A program made the position numbers and the translations under genes. From Deinococcus seoulensis (GTDB lineage: Bacteria > Deinococcota > Deinococci > Deinococcales > Deinococcaceae), in assembly GCF_014648115.1 (NCBI RefSeq), contig NZ_BMQM01000055.1, positions 1-15,911 on the forward strand: DNA of 15,911 nt, in the 5' to 3' direction. Positions 8,461-14,578 of the stretch are shown piece after piece. The notes beneath the pieces are model-generated. The model was given only the letters and a program-made list of their open reading frames with translations. It was not told where the DNA came from and did no database searches. The stretch's first letter is position 1; each line of letters begins with the position of its first letter.

Positions 8461-8539
8461 TCTGAGAGGATACAGAGCGAACACGCCCGAATTATGCGAA
8501 GGCCAGCAGGCACTGGAAGAGGCTGGGGTGCTGGTGTGA
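8450..8539 (+). CDS. 29-aa ORF carrying a duplicated HsdM C-terminus
   Basis: A short frame starts at ATG 8450, overlapping the end of the DUF1016 gene by 11 bases, with AAGGA 7 bases upstream. Its second half, ELCEGQQALEEAGVLV, is nearly the HsdM C-terminus. Its stop (GTGTGA, 8534-8539) overlaps the GTG start of hsdS. In a standard hsdM-hsdS pair that overlap would couple translation of the two. The small ORF may therefore survive as a translational-coupling leader for hsdS, or may simply be a scar of recombination. I cannot tell whether the peptide itself matters. Confidence 0.6.
   Translation: MTSDLRGYRANTPELCEGQQALEEAGVLV
8489..8539 (+). repeat. hsdM 3' end, copy 2 of a diverged repeat
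   Basis: Sixteen codons plus stop matching the end of hsdM (7412-7462) at 13 of 16 residues. No similarity is visible upstream of 8489, so the junction between foreign and hsdM-derived sequence lies near there. Confidence 0.85.
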
Positions 8540-10209
8540 GCGAGAGGAAAGCCGACGAGCAATTTCACGATTTGCGTCAAATGGAGGACCTGCCGGCTGG
8601 ATGGGCGACAACAAATGTTGGCGCGATCACGATTAATTTTGATAGTAAGAGAATTCCAATAAAATCAGAGGAGAGAAGACTCAGGCGGGGTGTATATCCT
8701 TATTATGGCGCTTCTGGCATAATTGATAAGATCGACGGCTTTATATTTGACGGTGTGTTTCTGTTGGTCGCCGAAGATGGAGCGAATTTAATATCCAGAA
8801 GCACGCCTATTGCATTTAAGGCAGAGGGAAAGTTCTGGGTCAATAATCATGCCCATATAATCCAGTTGTCAGAAAGGATGCCTCTATCAACCCTTGAGAA
8901 TTATCTCAATTCCATAGATTTGTCACCTTACGTTACTGGCAGTGCGCAGCCGAAGCTCACGCAAGCGGCACTAGCCAGCATTCAGCTTCCCCTTCCCCCT
9001 CTCCTCGAGCAAATTCGCATTGCCGATAAGCTTGATGCCCTCCTTGCCCGTGTGGAGGCGGGGCGGGAGCGGCTGGAGCGCGTGCCGAAGCTCCTGAAAC
9101 GCTTCCGCCAGAGCGTCCTCAGCGCCGCAGTGAGTGGGGAACTAACGCGGGAATGGAGGGGAGGCGGGGAGGCGGAATACCCACGCGCTGTTTTAAATGA
9201 GGTTGTCGCCGAGCCACTCAGGAACGGCAGATCAGTTCGAGACGGCGATGGCGGGAAGGTCCTTCGTCTCTCTGCCTTGCACAACAATGGACTTCTCTGG
9301 GAAGCTTCGAAGACTGGCGACTGGACTGGCCTAGATCATTCAAAATACATCGTTCAGGAAGGCGATTTCTTGATTTCGCGCGGTAATGGGTCGCTTGATC
9401 TTGTCGCTCGCGGTTCTCTAGCCATCGGTGCTCCAGGGGATGTTGCTTTCCCAGACACCATGATTCGCATCCGGCCAGACGCAGATCGGCTTCGTCCAAG
9501 CTTTCTCAATCTCGCGTGGCAATCCGACGATGTTCGGAGACAAGTGACAGCCATTGCAAAGACCACTGCGGGAATTTGGAAGGTCAGTCAAGGTGACTTG
9601 GAGAAGGTCACCGTTCGCCTACCAAGTTTGGACGAGCAAAATGAAATTGTCCGTCGCACCGAAGCTCTCTTCTCAATCGCGGATCGGATTGAGGCGAAGT
9701 ACGCGGCGGCCCTGTCGTCCTTTGACCGCCTGACGCCGGCGCTGCTGGCCAAGGCGTTCCGGGGGGAACTGGTGCCGCAGGACCCGAACGACGAGCCCGC
9801 ATCGGTGCTGCTGGAGCGCATCCGCGCTGCGCGGGAGGCGGAAGGCGGGAAGCGTGGCCGGGGTCGCCCCGCGAAAGCCGCAGCGGGCAGCGGGGACGGG
9901 GCGGAGGTGAAACGCCGGGGTCACCCGCCCGGAGCGAACGCGCAGGCGGGTGTAGAGGGCACGGAACCGAAGCGGCGCGGTCGCCCGCCGAAGGTGCGAG
10001 CGGCGGTCAGTGAACCGGACGCCCAGCCCGCAGCGGTGCCGGAAGCGGTGGAGGCCAGCGCGGCCCCCAGGGGTCGGGGTCGCCCGCCCGGACCGGGCAT
10101 CCCGCAGGCCAGCAGCTTCGAGGACGCCCTGCGGCGACTGGAAGAGCAGAAGCTGGTGCGGACGCAGGGCACGCGGCAGGTCGGGCTGTTCGGGGATACG
10201 GAGGACTGA
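8536..10209 (+). CDS. hsdS: Type I R-M specificity subunit (HsdS) with AT-hook-like tail
   Basis: A 557-residue DNA-recognition subunit that sets the bipartite target for both modification and restriction. It has two target-recognition domains (about 15-150 and 213-360), each followed by a conserved helical spacer: LPLPPLLEQIRIADKLDALL... near 150-205, and LPSLDEQNEIVRRTEALFS... with ALLAKAFRGELVPQ near 360-425. Beyond residue 435 is a 120-residue tail, not part of standard HsdS (about 400-470 residues). It holds four RGRP-type motifs: KRGRGRPAK (439-447), KRRGHPPG (459-466), KRRGRPPK (479-486) and RGRGRPPG (512-519). A conserved-looking end, FEDALRRLEEQKLV and VGLFGDTED, follows. The GTG at 8536 is preferred because the region before it encodes the HsdM tail in another frame; an ATG at 8494 is possible. 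The first recognition domain is AT-rich, suggesting exchange. Confidence 0.93.
   Translation: MSERKADEQFHDLRQMEDLPAGWATTNVGAITINFDSKRIPIKSEERRLRRGVYPYYGASGIIDKIDGFIFDGVFLLVAEDGANLISRSTPIAFKAEGKFWVNNHAHIIQLSERMPLSTLENYLNSIDLSPYVTGSAQPKLTQAALASIQLPLPPLLEQIRIADKLDALLARVEAGRERLERVPKLLKRFRQSVLSAAVSGELTREWRGGGEAEYPRAVLNEVVAEPLRNGRSVRDGDGGKVLRLSALHNNGLLWEASKTGDWTGLDHSKYIVQEGDFLISRGNGSLDLVARGSLAIGAPGDVAFPDTMIRIRPDADRLRPSFLNLAWQSDDVRRQVTAIAKTTAGIWKVSQGDLEKVTVRLPSLDEQNEIVRRTEALFSIADRIEAKYAAALSSFDRLTPALLAKAFRGELVPQDPNDEPASVLLERIRAAREAEGGKRGRGRPAKAAAGSGDGAEVKRRGHPPGANAQAGVEGTEPKRRGRPPKVRAAVSEPDAQPAAVPEAVEASAAPRGRGRPPGPGIPQASSFEDALRRLEEQKLVRTQGTRQVGLFGDTED
8600..8960 (+). other. AT-rich island covering HsdS target-recognition domain 1
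   Basis: I counted 48 G+C in 8641-8760 (40%) and 27 of 60 in 8761-8820 (45%), against 48 of 60 (80%) in 9841-9900 of the same gene. The island coincides with the first recognition domain. This fits a domain acquired from a lower-GC donor by recombination in the conserved flanks, a known way for HsdS to change specificity. Confidence 0.7.
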
Positions 10210-10258
10210 GCGGGCGGTTCGGGTAGCGCGGGGTTCTGACCCTGCACAGGAGGCCGGG

Positions 10259-10381
10259 ATGGCAACGCAGGAACTGAAGTCGGGGGTCAGGGGGCTGCCA
10301 GTGGCCGTCATCGTTCAGGTGCTTCAGGTGCCGGGCCGTCTGCCGTCCATCCCTGACGGTGACCGGCAGGGGAGAGCGTGA
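10259..10381 (+). CDS. Small ORF (40 aa) with a strong ribosome binding site
   Basis: An ATG at 10259 is preceded by AGGAGG (10248-10253) at 5-base spacing, one of the best Shine-Dalgarno sequences in the window. The 40-residue product (MATQELKSGVRGLPVAVIVQ...) has a short hydrophobic centre and no recognised domain. Its TGA (10379-10381) overlaps a GTG that opens the next frame (GTGA), so the two would be coupled. It could be a genuine small protein, or the 5' remnant of a larger gene broken by frameshift. Confidence 0.4.
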   Translation: MATQELKSGVRGLPVAVIVQVLQVPGRLPSIPDGDRQGRA

Positions 10382-10574
10382 TCTACCGGATCGACCACAC
10401 CCTGGACGCTGGCCGGGCCTACAACGACTCGGATGCGTCTCCGATCTACCCACTGGACGGGGGCAGTGCTTCGGTTTCCTGCCGCCACTGGCCCTGGGAG
10501 GCGACCTCGATCTGGATCACGTCCAGAAGGTGGGATTGCAGGGGCACCTGCACTTCCTGGGTGAACTGGTCTGA
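10378..10574 (+). pseudogene. Frameshifted immunity-like gene (DUF1851/Tdi1-C-like end)
   Basis: From GTG 10378 the frame reads VIYRIDHTLDAGRAY...YPLDGG up to about 10463. The sensible continuation, QCFGFLPPLALGGDLDL...VQKVGLQGHLHFLGELV, is in another frame and ends at 10574. The shift maps to a run of five G (10459-10463); six would rejoin the frames into a 65-residue protein. The second part recalls the C-terminal motif of the DUF1851/Tdi1 immunity family (YGFxPALALGG...HLxxLxQL), though the full domain is longer, so this may be a fragment as well. The stop overlaps the ATG of the SUKH gene by one base. A sequencing error in the G run is also possible. Confidence 0.45.
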
Positions 10575-11263
10575 TGGGCAACGATCTGATCACACCCGTC
10601 CGCGCCGCATTCCCGGACTACCGCGCCCTGTTCACGCGACTGGCCGACGACCTGAGCCGCACTCCACTGTTCGTGGTCGAGCGGTTCTCCCTGGGTGAGC
10701 CGCTGAGTCCGGCGGACATTCAGGCCCTGGAAAGAGAAACCGGGTACGAGTTGACCGACGATCTGCGGGCGTTCTACGCGCAGATGAACGGCCTGAACCT
10801 GAAATGGTTCCTCGATCCGGCGATCAGTGACGCTGACCGCGAGGCGTTCTTCCTCGAATTCCCCGACATGGACGTCGAGAACAGCAGTGACGATTATGCC
10901 TCCGCTGCTATCCGCATCCTGCCCCTGCACGACGTCCTCACCCGCGACTGGGGAAAGGACGTGTACTACGAGCCGGACATGGGCTTTCACGGGCAGCCCC
11001 TCAGCGTGACGGACTTCCACGCGAGCATGCGGCCCTTCGATCTGTTCAGCGAGTACCGCACCTGCATCCTGGCGTTCCGGGAGAAGCGCAATCCGGCAGT
11101 GTTCCTGCTGGACGACCACCACGCCGTCTGGGACGACTCCAGAGGCACGGACGTCCGCTCGTACCTCGACTTCCTGCTTGCCACGAGAGGGCAGTCCGAC
11201 GCCCGGAAACGCTGGCTGTCCGAGTACGGCGGCTACGACCAGCGGGTGCGGTTCAGCCGGTGA
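10574..11263 (+). CDS. SMI1/KNR4 (SUKH) family protein
   Basis: A 229-residue intact member of the SUKH superfamily, many of which are immunity proteins against polymorphic or contact-dependent toxins. The signature PADIQALERETGYELTDDLRAFYAQMNGLNLKW (about 46-78 region) matches the family's start: a helix, G-x-x-L-P-x-D-L-like turn, F/Y, then NG. The later IRILPLHDV (about 113-121) and SYLDFLLA (about 195-202) also fit. The start at 10574 overlaps the previous stop (TGATG). No toxin gene is visible nearby. A role as an orphan immunity gene is inference. Confidence 0.8.
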   Translation: MGNDLITPVRAAFPDYRALFTRLADDLSRTPLFVVERFSLGEPLSPADIQALERETGYELTDDLRAFYAQMNGLNLKWFLDPAISDADREAFFLEFPDMDVENSSDDYASAAIRILPLHDVLTRDWGKDVYYEPDMGFHGQPLSVTDFHASMRPFDLFSEYRTCILAFREKRNPAVFLLDDHHAVWDDSRGTDVRSYLDFLLATRGQSDARKRWLSEYGGYDQRVRFSR

Positions 11264-11328
11264 CCGGGTTCGCCTGTGGCAACCGTGGTGCGCGGGCGCC
11301 CGTAGGCCGGATAGCATTCACGGACACC

Positions 11329-11481
11329 ATGCGTGACCTCAACCTCGCCGACAGCGAACCGCCCGTGACGGCCGCCGACTGGTTCGGTGACGAGGCGTAC
11401 GACGCGCGGGCGGAAGGCGACCGGAACCTGTACTTCGTTGCGCCGACCTTCGAAGACTTTCTGGAACGGCTCCATGACTGA
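11329..11481 (+). pseudogene. C-terminal fragment of a SUKH-type protein
   Basis: A 50-residue frame ending DRNLYFVAPTFEDFLERLHD, which resembles the final strand-helix of SMI1/KNR4 proteins, so the N-terminal part of a former gene appears to be missing. The frame stays open back to 11260, but that part does not look like the family. A TAGCAT (11312-11317) lies 11 bases before the ATG and could be a -10. The stop overlaps the following gene's start by 8 bases. It could also be a genuine short protein. Confidence 0.5.
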
Positions 11482-11985
11482 CCGGGAACGCAGGCAGAGT
11501 TCTGACGGCCCGTCAGAGGACAGCGTGTGGGAGACGGGCAGCGGCCGGGCACTGATCTCCCTTGCCGCGCTGCACCTCATCGAGGACGCCGTGGGTCAGC
11601 CGTTCCCGGCGGCCTACCTGGAGGTCATCCGGACCCGCAACGCAGCTTATTTTGAACGGCAGGCGTTCTCAGTGGTCACGCCGGACGGCCCCGAGGAGCG
11701 GAGTGTGGCGGTCCTGCTGAGCGCGGATGGGGACGAAACGGACGCCGAGAGTGTGCTGAGCCAGTAACGGACGCCGAGAGTGTGCTGAGCCAGTGGCGCA
11801 CCCTGCAAGGCGAGCATGGGTTCGGGCCGCAGGTCGTTCCGTTCGGCATGGACGGCGGGGGAAACCTCGTGTGCTTCGACTTCTCGGCAGGCAACCCGGC
11901 CGTCGTGTCCTGGCAGCATGACGAGGCGTGGGAGCCGATCCGGGTAGCAGAGAGCTTCGCGGCGTTCCTGGAGAGGCTGATCTGA
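11474..11985 (+). pseudogene. SUKH-type gene broken by a 29-bp tandem duplication
   Basis: Frame one (11474-11767, 97 residues: LHLIEDAVGQPFPAAYLEVI...) is the N-terminal half of an SMI1/KNR4 protein. Frame two (to 11985: GMDGGGNLVCFDFSAG...WQHDEAWEPIRVAESFAAFLERLI) is the C-terminal half, with the family's typical DGGGN-L-FDF and AxSFxxFLxRL motifs. A perfect 29-bp direct repeat (11737-11765 and 11766-11794) separates them. Since 29 is not a multiple of three, it shifts the frame and creates the TAA at 11765-11767. With one copy removed, the halves fuse into one ordinary protein (...TDAESVLSQWRTLQ...). The allele could revert by slippage. Confidence 0.8.
11737..11794 (+). repeat. Perfect 29-bp tandem duplication
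   Basis: Two adjacent identical 29-base units, 11737-11765 and 11766-11794 (each begins aacggacgccg and ends gagccagt). This points to a recent duplication, since no differences have accumulated. Confidence 0.95.
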
Positions 11986-12360
11986 ATGACCGGAGACTCC
12001 CACACCAGCCCGACACGCCCACTCCGGGACTGGCTGGAAGCCTTTCGTCAGGTGCGTCGCCAGCCCCATGAGGCCCTCGCCGTGCTGGAACTGACGTTAC
12101 AGGATCATCCTGCCGAGCCGTCCCTGTGGGTGCGTCAGGCCCGCATTCAGCTGGATCTCCGGGCGTACGACGAGGCGGAATGGGCGGCGTGGCAGGCCAC
12201 CCGGCTGGACGAGGCTGATTTCGAAAGTTGGTACGTGCTCGGTCTGGTCCAGGAAGCCAGGGGGAAAATCTACGAGGCCATCGCGGCCCACGAACAGCTG
12301 ATACGGACTCCGATTGAATGGCTTGTTAAGCCGCTGGGTCCGAGCGGATGCGACTCGTAG
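11986..12360 (+). pseudogene. TPR-like protein, truncated by a MITE-like element
   Basis: The frame opens immediately after the previous stop (TGAATG) with GGAGAGG nearby. Residues about 20-105 form helical pairs with the look of tetratricopeptide repeats (ALAVLELTLQDHPAEPSLWVRQARIQL, then YDEAEWAAWQATRLDEADFESWYVLGLVQEARG... as separate repeats), a fold for protein-protein contact. From about residue 104 the sequence (IRTPIEWLVKPLGPSGCDS) comes from an inserted element at 12295-12465, which supplies the stop. No TPR-like continuation is visible after the element, so the 3' end seems lost. A functional truncated protein is possible. Confidence 0.6.
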
Positions 12361-12465
12361 AGCTGCCCCGCAGAGTGGGAGTAGGGCGCCCCTCCGGACG
12401 TGGAGTTGGCAGGGGCGGTGAAGTTACGGATGGTCAGCGAAACAAACGGCAGTCCGTATCACCTG
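12295..12465. mobile_element. MITE-like element with terminal inverted repeats
   Basis: tgatacggact at 12299-12309 is perfectly repeated in inverse at 12451-12461. Allowing one mismatch, the arms extend to 15 bp (12295-12309 and 12451-12465). The roughly 165-bp interior has no open gene. This fits a miniature inverted-repeat transposable element. I could not find a clear target-site duplication next to the arms, so the exact ends are uncertain. No transposase with matching ends is in the window. Confidence 0.6.
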
Positions 12466-12577
12466 GGATCCGGGCAGACCGGCCGGGCGGCGCCGTGGCC
12501 CCTTCACGCCCGGCATCCCTCTGTGCGAAGTCGCTGCCCGCTGAATGCAGGCACTCCGGTTTGCTGGACCGGACTGT
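12466..12577. other. Spacer between MITE-like element and transposase gene
   Basis: GC-rich, no recognisable gene. The short open frame (to about 12591) does not continue the TPR protein. I see no inverse match to the sequence after 15859. Confidence 0.4.
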
Positions 12578-14569
12578 TCAGGGTCGCGTAGTGACCGGTG
12601 TCCCGGCGTTCTGCCCGGTCATGGCAGGCACGCCCAGCACGACACGGAGCGTGACCTGTTCCTCGACAGTGGGTGACAGGAACCGCTCGGCGCTCAGGCG
12701 CAATAGAGCGTCATGGAACCGTTGCGCCAGGTCTGGGCGGGTGGCGTACAGGTTCAGGATGTCCACCTCAGCGCGAAACCGTTCCTGCAGCCGGGGAATG
12801 AATTCGCGTGACTGGTCACGGGCGTACTGGTACAGCACGGCGGTGCGCCACGCCAGCAGACTCGCGGTGGACACGCGGTCGTCGGCGCTGGTCAGGACCT
12901 GTCCGGCGTTTAGCAGGTGCCACTCGGCGGCGCTGTCGGCCGGGGCCAGCTGCGCGATATGCGCGGTCCAGCGTGGGGAGCCGCGCCGTTCCGGGCAGGT
13001 GCGGGAGTGCAGCCAGTGCCAGACGGGAAGGGGCACGGCCATGTCCGGGTGCTGTTTGGGCAGGTGCCGCGCCAGAACGCGCGGCGTGGGCTTCAGGGCG
13101 GGCGAAGCGGGGCGGGCCGGCTCAGGAGGGCGCTGCGCGGGGGGCTGCGCTGGTGCCGGTGCTGGTTTCTGAGTTGGTGCCTGCGTCGGTCGTTGTGCAG
13201 GGAGCGGCGCGGCTGGTGGGGTGACGGCCACTGGCGCCGGTGGCCGGGAACGCCGCCCGGAAGATGGGCGACTGGACGGGGGAAAATCGTAGGTGGCGGC
13301 GCGCAGATCTGGCGTCCGGTAGGGCACCTGATTGACGAGGTCCATCAGGGTCTGCAGGTTGTAGCGGTGACCCTGGCGCAGGACGCGGCGGATGCGGGCG
13401 TTGGCACGCTCGGTGGCACCATTGGTCACGCCTGTGGTGAGGTACGCGGCGCACGCTTCCGGGTAGGTGTTCAGGGCCCAGCAGATCCGCCCCAGCGGCG
13501 CCTGATTCCGCTTCTGCGGTTGCTGGCGTTGCCAGGCCTTCACGCCCTCCAGCCACTGTTTCAGGGCGGCCGGGTCCCGCTGCTCACGGTCGTACACGTC
13601 GTAGAGAGCTTCGCGCCACTGGTACATCTCCCACAGGAGGCGTGTGCGGTCCGTGCCTTCGCTGCGCAGCAGGGACCACATGACGTGATCGGCGGCTGTC
13701 AGGGCGCTGCGCCGGCGCAGCACCAGTGTCCGCAGCGCCAGGTAGGGGTAGGCCGCCGCCCCGAAACGACTGACGAACCGCCGCCGGGAGTCGTCGTCGT
13801 GTTCGTCGTCGTGCGCGGCCAGAATGACCTCCGCGGCCTGCGCGAGGAGTTCCCGGTCGATCACGGCCAGCAGGTGCCGCTTGTCGATCACCAGGGTGGC
13901 CTTCGGCCAGCGTTTCCGGGCGGCGGCGTACTGAACGGGATGCATGTCGAGTGCCACCACGTCGGCGTCCGGCAGGTCCTTCAGGAAGGCGTCCACGTCG
14001 ATCTGTCCGGCCCGGCCCTGGGTGACGTTCCCGACCGGCGTCAGGGCCAGGACGCGCTGCGTGCCGAGGTTCACGGCGACGAGGTGCTGATGGTTCCGGA
14101 TGTAGATGTCATCCAGTCCGAGGTGTCTGACCCTCGCAAGGGCGGCCGGGCGAATCAGGTGATCCGCTGCCTGCTGTTGCAGGCGACTGACTTTCGTGGT
14201 GCTCAGTCCCGTCTCTGTTGCCAGGGCGCGCAGGGTGAGGTGCCCCTGCTGCCGCGAGACGTACCGCTGGAGGGCGTCCGTGCAGCGCAGGCGGCCCGCC
14301 GCGTAACTGAGTTCGGAACGCTGACGGATCACCGGGCACGCCCACCAGCCTTCCGTGACGAGCAGGATGACCGGGTGACCGTCGTAAGGAACGTCATGGA
14401 TGCGGATGGAGGGACGGGACCGGACCGGGTGTGCGGCCTCACAGTGCCCGCAGGGTTGCTCCGGCTCGTGCGCGATCGTCACGAGGTACGGTTCGTGCGG
14501 CGCTCCCGGGGTGGTGTAACTCACAGGCCGGAATCCCTCCTGAAGGGAGTACGGCGGGATACGCTGCAT
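12578..14569 (-). CDS. ISL3-type DDE transposase with a long C-terminal extension
   Basis: A 663-residue protein whose first 425 residues follow the ISL3 transposase plan. An N-terminal zinc finger is reduced to C40xxC43 with only one of the second cysteine pair (C78). A helix-turn-helix follows (about 111-135, LRALATETGLSTTKVSRLQ). The DDE core has D153/D154 (LDDIYIRN), D208 (VVALDMHP) with D229-K-R-H, and E387 in TNGATERANARIRRV. Usual ISL3 transposases end near 400-440. Here a Pro/Ala-rich linker (about 429-497) and a 165-residue helical domain follow. That domain resembles the C-terminus of the divergent neighbour. The catalytic residues seem intact. The start lies 9 bases from the neighbour's, and no terminal inverted repeats are evident around the pair. 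Activity as a mobile element or a domesticated role are both open. Confidence 0.85.
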   Translation of the reverse strand: MQRIPPYSLQEGFRPVSYTTPGAPHEPYLVTIAHEPEQPCGHCEAAHPVRSRPSIRIHDVPYDGHPVILLVTEGWWACPVIRQRSELSYAAGRLRCTDALQRYVSRQQGHLTLRALATETGLSTTKVSRLQQQAADHLIRPAALARVRHLGLDDIYIRNHQHLVAVNLGTQRVLALTPVGNVTQGRAGQIDVDAFLKDLPDADVVALDMHPVQYAAARKRWPKATLVIDKRHLLAVIDRELLAQAAEVILAAHDDEHDDDSRRRFVSRFGAAAYPYLALRTLVLRRRSALTAADHVMWSLLRSEGTDRTRLLWEMYQWREALYDVYDREQRDPAALKQWLEGVKAWQRQQPQKRNQAPLGRICWALNTYPEACAAYLTTGVTNGATERANARIRRVLRQGHRYNLQTLMDLVNQVPYRTPDLRAATYDFPPSSRPSSGRRSRPPAPVAVTPPAAPLPAQRPTQAPTQKPAPAPAQPPAQRPPEPARPASPALKPTPRVLARHLPKQHPDMAVPLPVWHWLHSRTCPERRGSPRWTAHIAQLAPADSAAEWHLLNAGQVLTSADDRVSTASLLAWRTAVLYQYARDQSREFIPRLQERFRAEVDILNLYATRPDLAQRFHDALLRLSAERFLSPTVEEQVTLRVVLGVPAMTGQNAGTPVTTRP

Positions 14570-14578
14570 GCAGCCATC

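Noticed and set aside
8494..8535. ATG 8494 as the hsdS start
   Set aside because: This stretch encodes the duplicated HsdM tail in another frame and no ribosome binding site precedes it. GTG 8536, overlapping that stop, is the usual hsdM-hsdS arrangement. It is not fully excluded.
11737..11794. Two 29-bp units as a minimal CRISPR array
   Set aside because: The copies are directly adjacent with no spacer and are coding sequence of a SUKH gene.
12917..14578. Long N-terminal extension of the Myb-like protein
   Set aside because: The frame lies antisense to the transposase core and has shadow-like composition. The protein-like part begins at ATG 14579.
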